The notes: generated by a model not told the origin, from the sequence alone. DNA of 64,000 bases from Methylibium sp. Root1272 (GCF_001425905.1 NZ_LMDY01000017.1:62945-126944), one strand, 5' to 3'. Positions 29,069 through 37,973 are shown, counted from the stretch's first letter. A program made the numbers and translations.

Positions 29069-30400
29069 TCAGACCGCGCGGCCGAGCGGCCGGCTGCGGG
29101 CCAGGAAGCGCTGCGCCGGCGCACTGTGCGGCCGCAGCGCCACGCGCTCGGCCGCCAGGGCCTCGGCGAGCACCGGGTCGCCGCCACGCAGCGCCGCCTC
29201 CAGCAGGCTCAGGTCGATCAGGTCGCGCTGGGCATGGCTGCCGCCGAAGCGGTGAGCCCGGCTGCGGATCGGGCGCAGCAGCTCGCAGCAGCGCGCGAAA
29301 TCGCCCTGACCGAACGCCTGCACCGCCAGCGCGGCCGGATGGCCGACCTCGCGCGTGAAGCCGGCGTTGTCGCTCTCCTCCAATGCCATCGCGGCACGTT
29401 GCGCCTCGATCACGGCGGCCTGCTCGCGCGGCCGATCGGCGGCGACGAAGGCGACCATCGCGTGCAGGTCGTTGAAGGCGTACTGGCCCGGCACGCCGGC
29501 GGCGGCCCAGCGGTCGGCCAGCGCCTGCCAGCGCTCGCCGAGGGCCGCACCGCGCAGATGGAGCCGCCACAGCATCGCGCTGGCATCCACCAGGTCCAGC
29601 AACACCGACGAGCCGGGACCGCCGATGCCGCGGTCGTAGAGCGCCAGCACCTCGTCCACCTCGTCGAGCTCCAGATGGAACAGCGCCAGGTGCCAGCGGT
29701 TGTGCACCGCGAGGAAACTCTCGTCGGACCAGGTGGCCTCGTGCGGCGCCAACCAGGCGATGCCCTCGCGCGGCTGGTTGCGCATCTCCAGCACGTGGGT
29801 CACGGCATGCCAGGCCCAGCCGTCGCGCGGCTCCTGTTCCACGGCGAGCCGTCCCTGGCGCTCCGCCTGGACGTAATCGCCGGTTTCCTCCAGTCCGAAG
29901 GCGTGCATGCCCAGCACCGCATGGTGTCCCGGCATGCCGCGCTGCCAGGCCGGCAGCGCGCGGGCGATGCGATCGCGCAGCATCCGCGAGTCGCCGGTGA
30001 AGAAGTCGATCTGGTGGCCTGCCTGCAGGGCCAGCACGTCGCGCGGGAAGCGCAGGCTCAGGTCTTCGAGGGCGTGGCCGGCGTCGCGCCAGCGCCCGGC
30101 GCTCAGCAGCGAGGCCGCATGCCGGTGGGCGCGCTCGCGTTCGGTGGCCGGCAGCGCGGCGGCGGCTTCGCAACAGGCGCGTGCCACGTCCAGCCCGCCG
30201 GGCTCGGTGCCGAGCAGGTGCAGCCAGGCCTTCAGCAGGTGGGCCATCGTCATGCCGGGACTGGCGGCGAGGGCGCGGTCGACGCTGGCGACCGGATCGC
30301 CGATGTAGCAGCGCAGTTCGCGCTGGGCATGTTCGTAGGCGTCCAGGCTGTCGGCCGTGGCGCCGGTCAGCGCATGGCCATGGAGGTCGGTGAGGGTCAT
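29069..30400 (-). CDS. TPR-like protein similar to the TTC38 family
   Basis: This is a 443-residue cytoplasmic protein rich in helices, with loosely conserved tetratricopeptide-like repeats (…GRWRDAGHALEDLSLRFPRD…, …GDYVQAERQGRLAVEQEPRD…). The segments MTMAHLLKAWLHLL, PGHHAVLGMHAFGLEE and WHAVTHVLEM resemble the TTC38 family. No signal peptide or catalytic motif is recognised. It faces a GlxA-type regulator across 119 bases holding a direct repeat, so it is a likely target of that regulator. Function unknown. Confidence 0.75.
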   Translation of the reverse strand: MTLTDLHGHALTGATADSLDAYEHAQRELRCYIGDPVASVDRALAASPGMTMAHLLKAWLHLLGTEPGGLDVARACCEAAAALPATERERAHRHAASLLSAGRWRDAGHALEDLSLRFPRDVLALQAGHQIDFFTGDSRMLRDRIARALPAWQRGMPGHHAVLGMHAFGLEETGDYVQAERQGRLAVEQEPRDGWAWHAVTHVLEMRNQPREGIAWLAPHEATWSDESFLAVHNRWHLALFHLELDEVDEVLALYDRGIGGPGSSVLLDLVDASAMLWRLHLRGAALGERWQALADRWAAAGVPGQYAFNDLHAMVAFVAADRPREQAAVIEAQRAAMALEESDNAGFTREVGHPAALAVQAFGQGDFARCCELLRPIRSRAHRFGGSHAQRDLIDLSLLEAALRGGDPVLAEALAAERVALRPHSAPAQRFLARSRPLGRAV

Positions 30401-30489
30401 GAGGGTCTCCGTCTGGGAACAGCGGCGTCGCGTCGGACTCGCCGCATGGAGCCCGCATCTTGTGGCCGGAGCCCTGCCGGCACTAAAGT

Positions 30490-30518
30490 CATTCGTGCAA
30501 GCTCACTGCCATTCGTGC
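30490..30518 (+). promoter_or_regulatory. Direct repeat CATTCGTGC, likely binding site of the GlxA-type regulator
   Basis: CATTCGTGC occurs at 30490-30498 and 30510-30518, exactly 20 bases apart, directly before the regulator ATG at 30520. AraC/GlxA-type regulators bind direct repeats at this spacing. The place at the regulator's own start suggests autoregulation and control of the divergent TPR-like gene. Confidence 0.55.
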
Positions 30519-30519
30519 C

Positions 30520-31560
30520 ATGGATGCAGCCACCCCCCTAACTTCAGTCGCCCTGCTGGCCCTTCCAGGCTGCACCAGCGCGGCAACCGTCTATGGCTTC
30601 TTCGACGCGCTGTCGGGAACGCGGCGCGACTGGCAGATGCTGCACGGCGGTGCGGAGGTGGCGTCGCCCTTCCGTCCGCTGGTGGTCAGCCGTGACGGCG
30701 GCCCGCTGCGGGGCGCCAACGGCGTGACGATCACGCCGGACGCGAGCTTCGCCGGCTGTCCGCGGCCCGACGTGGTCTGCATCACCGACGTGATGGTGGC
30801 GCCCGACGAACCGCTCGGCGACCGCTTCGACGCCGAGGCGGCCTGGGTGCGTGACGCCTACGGCGCGGGCGCGACCATCGCCTCGGCCTGCTCCGGGGCC
30901 GTGCTGCTGGCACACACCGGCTTGCTCGACGGCTTGGACGCCACCTCCCACTGGGCCTACTGCGACGCCCTCAGCGCGCGGCACCCGCGCACGCGCTGGC
31001 ATCCGGAGCGCGGCCTGGTGATGGCCGGCGAGAGTCAGCGCATCCTGATGGCCGGCAGCGGCGTGGCCTGGCACATGCTTGTGCTGGCGCTGATCGCGCG
31101 CTTCGCCTCGCCCGAGGAGGCCATGCAGGTGGCGCGCATCAACCTGCTCGACATGAACACCACCTCGCCACTGGCCTACGCCTCGCTGACGCGGGGCGGC
31201 CTGGCCAACGAGGATCGGGCGATCGCGCGCTGCCAGCAGTGGGCCGCCGAGCACTATGCGCGCGAGTCGCCGGTGAGCCAGATGGTCGAGCAGTCGGGGC
31301 TGCCCGAGCGCAGCTTCAAGCGCCGCTTCACGCGCGCCACCGGCATGAGCCCGCTGGAGTACGTGCACACGCTGCGTCTCGAGGAGGCCAAGCAGATGCT
31401 CGAGGCCGGCAACGCGCCGGTCGAGGCGATCGCCGTGGAGGTGGGCTACCAGGACGCCAGCTTCTTCGGCCGACTGTTCCGTCGCAAGGTCGGCCTGACG
31501 CCAGCGCAGTACCGGCGCCGCTTCGGTGCGCTGCGCCAGAGCCTGCACGGCACGCGCTGA
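30520..31560 (+). CDS. GlxA-family transcriptional regulator (DJ-1/PfpI + AraC HTH)
   Basis: This is a 346-residue regulator. The N-terminal DJ-1/PfpI-like sensor domain (about residues 8-190) has the nucleophile-elbow Cys in IASACSGAVLLAHTGLLDG. A C-terminal double AraC helix-turn-helix (about 230-335) ends …AIAVEVGYQDASFFGRLFRRKVGLTPAQYRRRFG. Relatives sense amines, nitriles or amino-acid derivatives. The divergent neighbour is a TPR-like protein. The ligand cannot be told from sequence. Confidence 0.9.
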   Translation: MDAATPLTSVALLALPGCTSAATVYGFFDALSGTRRDWQMLHGGAEVASPFRPLVVSRDGGPLRGANGVTITPDASFAGCPRPDVVCITDVMVAPDEPLGDRFDAEAAWVRDAYGAGATIASACSGAVLLAHTGLLDGLDATSHWAYCDALSARHPRTRWHPERGLVMAGESQRILMAGSGVAWHMLVLALIARFASPEEAMQVARINLLDMNTTSPLAYASLTRGGLANEDRAIARCQQWAAEHYARESPVSQMVEQSGLPERSFKRRFTRATGMSPLEYVHTLRLEEAKQMLEAGNAPVEAIAVEVGYQDASFFGRLFRRKVGLTPAQYRRRFGALRQSLHGTR

Positions 31561-31575
31561 ACGCCGTGCCGCGTG

Positions 31576-32769
31576 TCAGGCCGCGAGGGCGGCGTCCAGT
31601 GCGTCCAGCGTCGTCTCGAGCCGGCGCAGCGCCGTGTTGGCGCGGCCCGTCGGCGCCGGGCGAGTGTCGAGCAGCGTGCGCCGCGGGTCGTCGAGCGCGG
31701 CGGTCCAGCCCAGCCCGTGACGCGCCAGCCGCGGGCCGAGCGCGGCGCGGCGCGCTCGCAGCTGCGCCCGCGTGGCCTGGTAGGCGTGCTCGGCCATGCG
31801 GCGGCGCTGCGAGTAGCTGAACGGGTTGGTGAAGAACACCTTGGCGTCCCGCGCGTCGGGCTCGAACAGCAGGACGTCGGTGTCGGGGTGGCTCTGGTCG
31901 TACTGGCGCAGGCCGAGCTCCATGCGCGAGCGGATCAGGGTGCGGAAGGTCTGGCTCAGCACCTGCGGCAAGCCGCCGTCGACCAGCCGCGACACCGGCG
32001 CCGCGCCGTCGCCCGTCGGTCCGCGGGCGTCGTCGTGGCTGTCGTAAGGCACCAGCGGGTTCAGGCAGATCAGCAGGTCCAGCCCCTCGTCGAGCAGCAC
32101 CGAGGCATGCAGCGTCTTGCGCAGTGCGCCGTCGACGTAGCAGCGTCCGTCGATCTCGACCGGCGGGAACAGGCCGGGCAGGGCGGCACTGGCCTGCACC
32201 GCGAGCGAGATCGGCACGTGGTCGTGGCCCGGCAGGCCGAAGGGCCGGGCGTCGCCGCTGTCGAGATCGACGGCCACCAGCACCAGTCGGCGCGCCAGCG
32301 TGCGGAAGTCGTTGCTGCGGCCCGGAACGGCGAAGACGCGGCTCAGGTGCTCGTGGACCGTGCGGTTGGAGAACAGGCCGGTCGGCACGGCGCGGCCGAG
32401 CTGGTCGAGCACCTGGCTGCGGGTGGCGAAACCCAGCGCGTAGTCCAGCGCGGCGCCGGTCGCGAGGCCCGGTGCCCGCGCGAGGCGTCTTGCGAACTCG
32501 CCCCAGGCCGGCCGCATCAGCAGCGTGGGGTCGAAAACGTCCTCGGGCGGCCCCTCGTTCTCGATGAAGGAGCGGCACAGCTCGCGCGGACCGATGCCGT
32601 TGGCCAGGCCGGCCGCCACGAAGCCGCCGGCCGAGACGCCGACGTAACCGTGGCACTGCGTGAAGCGCAGGCCGTCGATCGACTCCTCAAGCGCGCACAG
32701 CGCGCCGATCTCGTAGATCGCACCCAGCGGTCCGCCGCCGGCCAGCGCGAGACCGATGCGCGTTTTCAT
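31576..32769 (-). CDS. Patatin-like phospholipase/esterase
   Basis: This is a 397-residue patatin-family lipid hydrolase. The oxyanion loop GGGPLG is at residues 11-16, the nucleophile Ser46 lies in GVSAGG, and the dyad Asp is in YVDGAL. There is no signal peptide, so it is probably cytoplasmic. The C-terminal 150 residues are helical and Arg/Ala-rich. It overlaps the upstream small exported protein by 4 bases. A phasin gene is close by, so an action on storage granules or their lipids is possible but not shown. Confidence 0.87.
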   Translation of the reverse strand: MKTRIGLALAGGGPLGAIYEIGALCALEESIDGLRFTQCHGYVGVSAGGFVAAGLANGIGPRELCRSFIENEGPPEDVFDPTLLMRPAWGEFARRLARAPGLATGAALDYALGFATRSQVLDQLGRAVPTGLFSNRTVHEHLSRVFAVPGRSNDFRTLARRLVLVAVDLDSGDARPFGLPGHDHVPISLAVQASAALPGLFPPVEIDGRCYVDGALRKTLHASVLLDEGLDLLICLNPLVPYDSHDDARGPTGDGAAPVSRLVDGGLPQVLSQTFRTLIRSRMELGLRQYDQSHPDTDVLLFEPDARDAKVFFTNPFSYSQRRRMAEHAYQATRAQLRARRAALGPRLARHGLGWTAALDDPRRTLLDTRPAPTGRANTALRRLETTLDALDAALAA

Positions 32770-33260
32770 CGGAACTGGCAGCCGCCGGGCTCGATGGCAC
32801 GGTTGGCGGCGTGGGTGTAGGTGCTGCCGTTCCAGTGATAGACCGCCATGCAGCCACCCGGGTTGGCGACGCCCAGGTCGGCGTAGCCGAGGTGCTCACC
32901 GCCGGTCGGCAGCACCTCGACGCCGGGCAGGAAGCCGAAGAGATCGATCCACGCGCCGCGGGCGTCCCGCATGAACAGCGCGACGTTGCCGCCGCGTGCG
33001 GGGCCGAAGCAGGTCGAGGACGCCACGAACAGCAGCATTTCGTCGCGGCCGTCCCGGTTGATGTCCAGCCGCTCGGTCTGCGGCTTCAGCGCCGTGGCAC
33101 AGGCCTCGCGGTAGTAGTCGCTGCCACGGGCCTGCAGGCCGGCGGCCGCATAGACCGCTGCCTCGTCGCTGTCGGGAAGCGGTGCGGCCGAGCTTGCGGC
33201 CGGTGCGAGCAGCGCGCTGACCGCCAGGACCGGAACACCGAGGGCGGTGGTGAATCGCAT
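32766..33260 (-). CDS. Small exported protein with a DxNxDG calcium-type motif
   Basis: This is a 164-residue predicted secreted protein. The signal peptide is about 25 residues, ending ASS-AAP. DINRDGRDEML near the middle resembles the calcium loops of FG-GAP and EF-hand proteins. Four cysteines in the mature part (CATALK, SSTCFG, PGGCMA, GGCQFR) could form two disulfides. I chose the ATG at 33260; a GTG 15 bases upstream is possible. It is coupled (ATGA) to the patatin gene. Family and role not recognised. Confidence 0.7.
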   Translation of the reverse strand: MRFTTALGVPVLAVSALLAPAASSAAPLPDSDEAAVYAAAGLQARGSDYYREACATALKPQTERLDINRDGRDEMLLFVASSTCFGPARGGNVALFMRDARGAWIDLFGFLPGVEVLPTGGEHLGYADLGVANPGGCMAVYHWNGSTYTHAANRAIEPGGCQFR

Positions 33261-33294
33261 CGGCGGCGGCGTCACGCGGATTGGCGGGTTGCGC

Positions 33295-33855
33295 TCAGGC
33301 CTTGCGCTTGCGCGGTGCTGCCACGGCGCGCTTAGCTGACGCGGTCTTGGCGGTGGTCTTGCGCGGGGCCGCGGCCGTCTTGGCCGGGGCTGTCTTTCGG
33401 GCTGCCGGGGCCTTGGACAGGCGGGCCACGTTGGCGCTCAGGGCGTCGATGCGGTGGATCAGCGCGTCGATGTCCTTGCTCGACGGCACGCCGAGCTTGC
33501 CCAGGGCCTTCGCGACGCGTTCCTCGAAGATCGATTCGAGCTTGTCCCATTGCTGGCCGGCGCGCGCCTGCACGTCGTCGGACAGCTTCGTCATCTTGCT
33601 GCTCACTTCACCCAGTTTCTCTTCCGCGGCCGCCTGGGTCTTGCGCTGGATCGAGACGCCCTCCTTCACGAGCGACTCGAACACCTTGCCGCCTTCGCCC
33701 TGCGCCTTCGCGAATGCGCCGAGGCCGGCCTGCCAGATCTGCTGGGCCGAGTCCTTGACCGAGCTCGCGAACTGGTTGTCGAACAGTTGCGCCACCGACG
33801 GCGTGCCCGTGGCGGCACCCTGCTTGTCGGCGAGTTTCTGCAGCTTCTTGACCAT
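33295..33855 (-). CDS. Polyhydroxyalkanoate granule-associated phasin (PhaF/PhaI-like)
   Basis: This is a 186-residue protein in two parts. An amphipathic helical phasin domain (about residues 15-135, SAQQIWQAGLGAFAKAQGEG…, long heptad-like helices) is followed by a histone-like tail rich in Lys, Ala and Pro (RKTAPAKTAAAPRKTTAK…PRKRKA). The phasin part coats PHA granules and the basic tail binds DNA, as in PhaF-type proteins. The start is at MVKKLQKLAD; a longer frame has no better site. It is separate from the patatin operon by 34 bases. Confidence 0.85.
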   Translation of the reverse strand: MVKKLQKLADKQGAATGTPSVAQLFDNQFASSVKDSAQQIWQAGLGAFAKAQGEGGKVFESLVKEGVSIQRKTQAAAEEKLGEVSSKMTKLSDDVQARAGQQWDKLESIFEERVAKALGKLGVPSSKDIDALIHRIDALSANVARLSKAPAARKTAPAKTAAAPRKTTAKTASAKRAVAAPRKRKA

Positions 33856-33977
33856 GCTTGTCTTCCTTGTGGATCCGGCGCGGCGCTCCACCGCGAAGCT
33901 GCCGCTCGGACCACTATAGAAGCGCAAGCTAGAAGTCGCAGCCTAAAGGCGAGCGACTCGCCGCAATGAGATGGCGC

Positions 33978-34001
33978 CCCGGGGCACGTGAGTGCCCCGG
34001 G
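33978..34001. other. Strong perfect hairpin between the phasin and reductase genes
   Basis: CCCGGGGCAC-GTGA-GTGCCCCGGG has a 10-base-pair stem and no T tract. It lies between divergent genes, in the possible 5' leader of the reductase at 34101. It could be a protein-binding palindrome or a leader structure. No second copy seen. Confidence 0.5.
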
Positions 34002-34100
34002 AAAGTCCCGAGCGCAACGCACGCCGCGGAGCCGCTGCGCGCCGGCCCCCGTGGACAAGAATGTGCGGGCACCCGCGGCAGCAACGTCAAGGAGGATGGC

Positions 34101-36107
34101 ATGCAGTATTTCGTCACTGGGGCCACCGGCTTCATCGGCAAGCGGCTGGTCAGGAAGCTGCTCGATCGGCGCGGCTCGACCGTGCACTTCCTGCTGCGGC
34201 CCGAGAGCGAGGGGAAGCTGCCCGAGCTGCTGGCCTACTGGGGCCTCAGCGGCGCCGGCAAGGCTCGCGCGGTGCCGGTCTACGGCGACCTGACGGTGAA
34301 GAAGCTGGGCGTCGCCGCCGATGCACTGAAGGCGCTGAAGGGCCGCATCGATGCCGTCTACCACCTCGCCGCCGTCTACGACCTGGGAGCCGACGAGGCC
34401 TCGCAGGTGCAGGTCAATATCGAGGGCACGCGCAGCGCGGTGGAGTTCGCGCAGGCGATCCAGGCCGGGCACTTCCACCACGTCTCGTCGATCGCGGCGG
34501 CCGGGTTGTACGAGGGCGTGTTCCGCGAGGACATGTTCGACGAGGCCGAGGGCCTGGACCATCCGTACTTCATGACCAAGCACGAGTCCGAGAAGATCGT
34601 GCGCAAGGAATGCAAGCTGCCGTGGACCGTGTTCCGCCCGGCGATGGTGGTCGGCGACTCCACCACCGGTGAGATGGACAAGATCGACGGCCCCTACTAT
34701 TTCTTCAAGCTGATCCAGCGCATGCGCCAGCTGCTGCCGCCCTGGATGCCGGCGGTGGGGTTGGAAGGCGGGCGCGTGAACATCGTGCCGGTGGACTTCG
34801 TCGTCGCGGCGCTCGACCACATCAGCCACGCGAAGCTCGAACTCGACCGCCAGTGCTTCCACCTGGTCGACCCGGTCGGCTACCGCGTCGGCGACGTGCT
34901 CGACATCTTCGGCAAGGCCGCCCATGCGCCGAAGATGAACCTGTTCGTCAACGCGGCGCTGCTGGGCTTCATTCCCAAGAGCGTGAAGAAGGGGCTGATG
35001 GCGCTGGCACCGGTGCGCCGCATCCGCAACGCCGTGATGAAGGATCTGGGCCTGCCCGAGGACATGCTGACCTTCGTCAACTACCCGACCCGCTTCGACT
35101 GCCGCGACACGCAGGCGGCGCTGAAGGGCAGCGGCATCGCCTGCCCGAACCTGAAGGACTACGCCTGGCGGCTGTGGGACTACTGGGAACGCCATCTCGA
35201 TCCCGACCTGTTCATCGACCGCTCGCTCAAGGGCGCCGTCGGCGGCAAGGTCGTGCTGGTCACCGGCGGCAGCTCGGGCATCGGCCTGGCCGCGGCCTGC
35301 AAGTTCGCCGAGGCCGGCGCGGTGACGGTGATCTGCGCCCGCGACGCCGACAAGCTCGACGAGGCGGTGAAGGAGATCAAGGCCTTCGCCGGCAAGGAGG
35401 CCAGGGTGCACAGCTACTCGGTCGACATCGCCGACGAGGCCGGGTGCAAAGCCTTCTTGGAGGCGCTGCACGCCGAGCACGGCGGCGTCGACTTCCTGAT
35501 CAACAACGCCGGCCGTTCGATCCGCCGGGCGATCGAGAACAGCTACGAGCGCTTCCACGACTTCGAGCGCACGATGCAGCTCAACTACTTCGGCTGCCTG
35601 CGGGTGACGATGGGCGTGCTGCCGGCCATGGTGGCCAAGAAGAAGGGCCACATCGTGAACATCAGCTCGATCGGCGTGCTGACCAACGCCCCGCGCTTCT
35701 CGGCCTATGTGGCGAGCAAGGCCGCGCTGGACGCGTGGACGCGCTGCGCGTCCAGCGAGTACGCCGACACCGGCATCAGCTTCACGACCATCAACATGCC
35801 GCTGGTGCGCACGCCGATGATCGCGCCGACCAAGATCTACAACAACGTCCCGACGCTGGCGCCCGAGGAGGCGGCCGACATGATCGCGCAGGCCTGCGTC
35901 TACAAGCCGGTGCGCATCGCCACCCGCCTGGGCACCGCCGGTCAGGTGCTGCACGCGCTGGCGCCGCGCGTGGCGCAGATCGTCATGAACACCAGCTTCC
36001 GCATGTTCCCCGACAGCGAGGCGGCCAAGGGCGAGAAGGGCGCGAAGCCGCAGCTGTCGGCCGAGGCGGTGGCGCTGCAGCAGATGATGCGCGGCATCCA
36101 TTTCTGA
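34101..36107 (+). CDS. Two-domain SDR protein, fatty acyl-CoA/ACP reductase-like
   Basis: This is a 668-residue fusion of two short-chain dehydrogenase modules. The N-terminal extended SDR of the acyl reductase type (about 1-370) has the nucleotide motif TGATGFIG near residue 6 and a YxxxK-like YFMTKHESEK. The C-terminal classical SDR (about 380-600) has TGGSSGIG, NNAG, the catalytic Ser in NISSIG and YVASKAA. Length and segment order match the Marinobacter Maqu_2220-type fatty acyl-CoA reductase, which makes fatty alcohols (for instance ERTMQLNYFG). The start follows AAGGAGG. No wax synthase is nearby. The assignment is by recalled similarity. Confidence 0.85.
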   Translation: MQYFVTGATGFIGKRLVRKLLDRRGSTVHFLLRPESEGKLPELLAYWGLSGAGKARAVPVYGDLTVKKLGVAADALKALKGRIDAVYHLAAVYDLGADEASQVQVNIEGTRSAVEFAQAIQAGHFHHVSSIAAAGLYEGVFREDMFDEAEGLDHPYFMTKHESEKIVRKECKLPWTVFRPAMVVGDSTTGEMDKIDGPYYFFKLIQRMRQLLPPWMPAVGLEGGRVNIVPVDFVVAALDHISHAKLELDRQCFHLVDPVGYRVGDVLDIFGKAAHAPKMNLFVNAALLGFIPKSVKKGLMALAPVRRIRNAVMKDLGLPEDMLTFVNYPTRFDCRDTQAALKGSGIACPNLKDYAWRLWDYWERHLDPDLFIDRSLKGAVGGKVVLVTGGSSGIGLAAACKFAEAGAVTVICARDADKLDEAVKEIKAFAGKEARVHSYSVDIADEAGCKAFLEALHAEHGGVDFLINNAGRSIRRAIENSYERFHDFERTMQLNYFGCLRVTMGVLPAMVAKKKGHIVNISSIGVLTNAPRFSAYVASKAALDAWTRCASSEYADTGISFTTINMPLVRTPMIAPTKIYNNVPTLAPEEAADMIAQACVYKPVRIATRLGTAGQVLHALAPRVAQIVMNTSFRMFPDSEAAKGEKGAKPQLSAEAVALQQMMRGIHF

Positions 36108-36152
36108 CGCGCGACGAACCTGCCGCTCGGCCTGCAGCGGCCGGCGCGGACT

Positions 36153-37208
36153 TCAGTGGGCGTGGTTGCCGGGACCGTGGCTGTGGCCGTGCGCGACAGG
36201 AGGCGATGCACCGCGGCAGCGATTGATCTCGATCGACACATGCGCCAGGCCGGCCAGCCCGTCCAGCCGGTCGCGGTAGTGGTCGGCGGCGAGCGGCGCG
36301 TCGGCCACCAGCGTGGCCTGGCAGGCGAACTGCGCATCGCCGACGCGCCACAGGTGCAGGTCGGCCACGCGCGCGTCGCCGTCGGATTCGAGCCGTTCGC
36401 GCACCTGCTGCGCGAGCGGATGGTCCATCTCGCGGTCGAGCAGGATGGTCGACGTCTGCCGCAGCAGGCCGAACGACCAGACCGCGATCAGCGCCGCGCC
36501 CAGCAGGCCGACTGCCGGGTCGACCCACACCCAGCCGGCGAACTTGCCGGCCAGCAACGCACCGATCGCCAGCACCGAGGTGGCGGCATCGGCCAGCACG
36601 TGCAGGTAGGCGGCGCGCAGGTTCAGGTCCTTGCCGTCGGCGGCGGTTTGGGCATGGTCGTGTCCGGTGTGTTCGGCGGCGTGTGCGTGATGTGCGTGGT
36701 GTTCGTGGTGGCCATGGTCGTGACCGGCGTGCCCCGGGCCGTGCGCGTGGTCGTGGCCACCATGCAGCAGCTTCGCGCACACGGCATTGACGGCCAGCCC
36801 GATGGCGGCGACGACCAGCGATTCGTCGTAGGACACCGGTTCCGGCGCCCACAGGCGCAGGCCGGACTCGACCGCGATGCCGATCGCCACCACGCCCAGC
36901 AGCACCGCGCTGGTGTAGGCCCCCAGCACCTCCACCTTCCACGGCCCGAGCGAGAAGCGGGCATCGCCGGCCCAGCGACGCGCCAGCGCATAGCTCAGCG
37001 CCGCCACGCCGATGGCGGCGGCGTGCGTGCCCATGTGCCAGCCGTCGGCCAGCAGCGCCATCGAGTGCCACCACCAGCCGGCCGCGATCTCGGCGACCAT
37101 CATGACGAGCGTGATGCCGATCACCCAGTGGGTGCGCCGCTCGGCGGCCCCGCGGTCGGCGGCGAAGTCGTGACGGTGCTGCCAGGGGCTGAGGTCGTGC
37201 GCGTGCAT
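36153..37208 (-). CDS. dmeF: Cation diffusion facilitator, DmeF-like metal exporter
   Basis: This is a 351-residue inner-membrane proton/divalent metal antiporter with six transmembrane helices. The helix II metal site lies in ALLADGWHMGTHAAAI and the helix V site in HVLADAATSVLAI. Between them is a cytoplasmic loop of about 45 residues in which roughly 18 are His, a metal-binding region. The C-terminus also ends in a His-rich tail. The start MHAHDLSPWQHRHDF fits the DmeF group (Co/Ni). It is last in the minus-strand metal cluster, 10 bases after the MerT-like gene. Confidence 0.9.
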   Translation of the reverse strand: MHAHDLSPWQHRHDFAADRGAAERRTHWVIGITLVMMVAEIAAGWWWHSMALLADGWHMGTHAAAIGVAALSYALARRWAGDARFSLGPWKVEVLGAYTSAVLLGVVAIGIAVESGLRLWAPEPVSYDESLVVAAIGLAVNAVCAKLLHGGHDHAHGPGHAGHDHGHHEHHAHHAHAAEHTGHDHAQTAADGKDLNLRAAYLHVLADAATSVLAIGALLAGKFAGWVWVDPAVGLLGAALIAVWSFGLLRQTSTILLDREMDHPLAQQVRERLESDGDARVADLHLWRVGDAQFACQATLVADAPLAADHYRDRLDGLAGLAHVSIEINRCRGASPPVAHGHSHGPGNHAH

Positions 37209-37218
37209 GGACGCTAGC

Positions 37219-37641
37219 TTAGCCGGCCGACAGCAGCGGTTGCACGAAGGCGAACCACGCCCCCACGGCAAACAGCGCGACCGATACGGCATACACGCGG
37301 CGGGAGGCGCGGCGGGTGCGCAGGCAGGCATCGCGCAGCGATGGATCGATGGGGCAGGGCGCGTGGCGCTGCCGCCATTGCAGCGCGCCGGCAACGCCCA
37401 GCATCAGCGCGGCGAAGCTGAACACCAGCGCCTTGTGCTCGCTCAGCCAGACCAACTGCGGTACTGCGGCGACCAGCGACGACAGCACCGCGCCGGCGCC
37501 CAGAGTCACCAGCAGGGCCGGCAGAGCGCAGCACACGAGCGTGCCGCTGCTGGCCAGCAGCGCGGCGAGAGCGCCCCAGGCGCCCACGCGCAGGTCCGTG
37601 CGCCCGTCGGGGCCGGCGGGCGCCGCGGCGGGGGGCGTCAC
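37219..37641 (-). CDS. MerT-like small membrane protein
   Basis: This is a 140-residue protein with three to four hydrophobic helices. The first helix carries the vicinal cysteine pair in SSGTLVCCALPALLV, the hallmark of mercuric transporter MerT, and further Cys residues lie in the loop HAPCPIDPSLRDACL. It overlaps the upstream MerP-like gene by 4 bases. In a cluster otherwise made of copper proteins, the metal moved is uncertain: it could be Hg, Cu or another thiophilic ion. Confidence 0.78.
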   Translation of the reverse strand: MTPPAAAPAGPDGRTDLRVGAWGALAALLASSGTLVCCALPALLVTLGAGAVLSSLVAAVPQLVWLSEHKALVFSFAALMLGVAGALQWRQRHAPCPIDPSLRDACLRTRRASRRVYAVSVALFAVGAWFAFVQPLLSAG

Positions 37642-37973
37642 TTCTTCTTCGCCTTCGCTGCGGCGGCGCGCAGCGACTCGACCGACTGCTCGATCGCCTC
37701 GACCTTGACCACGTCGTAGCCGGCGTCCTTGATCTCGGCGCGCACCTTGTCGACGTCGATCGTCTGCCCTTCCCGGGCTTCGACCGCGACGATCTTCTCG
37801 CCGAGATCGACATAGACCGCGCGGGTCTGCGGCAGGGCGCTCAGTTTCTTCTCGATGCCCTGCGCACAGAAGGCGCAGACCATGCCGTTGACGGTGATCT
37901 TGGTGGTGGTGACGGCCTGCGCGGAGGCCATGAACAGGAGGCCTGCGGTGGCCAGGATCAGCGGGGTTCTCAT
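37638..37973 (-). CDS. Periplasmic heavy-metal-associated (MerP-like) protein
   Basis: This is a 111-residue exported HMA-fold protein. After a signal peptide (ending AQA) comes TTTKITVNGMVCAFCAQGIEKKL; GMVCAFC is the GMxCxxC metal-binding motif at about residues 30-36. A lysine-rich C-terminal tail (AAAKAKKK) follows. It precedes and overlaps the MerT-like gene, so the pair looks like MerP-MerT: periplasmic binding and membrane transfer. Confidence 0.87.
   Translation of the reverse strand: MRTPLILATAGLLFMASAQAVTTTKITVNGMVCAFCAQGIEKKLSALPQTRAVYVDLGEKIVAVEAREGQTIDVDKVRAEIKDAGYDVVKVEAIEQSVESLRAAAAKAKKK

Noticed and set aside
33666-36101. Open frame of about 810 codons antisense to the double SDR protein
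   Set aside because: The sense protein shows two complete SDR domains; the antisense frame is a composition shadow.
36653-36770. Apparent tandem GTG/CAT-rich repeat
   Set aside because: It is simply the coding sequence of the His-rich loop of the DmeF-like exporter.
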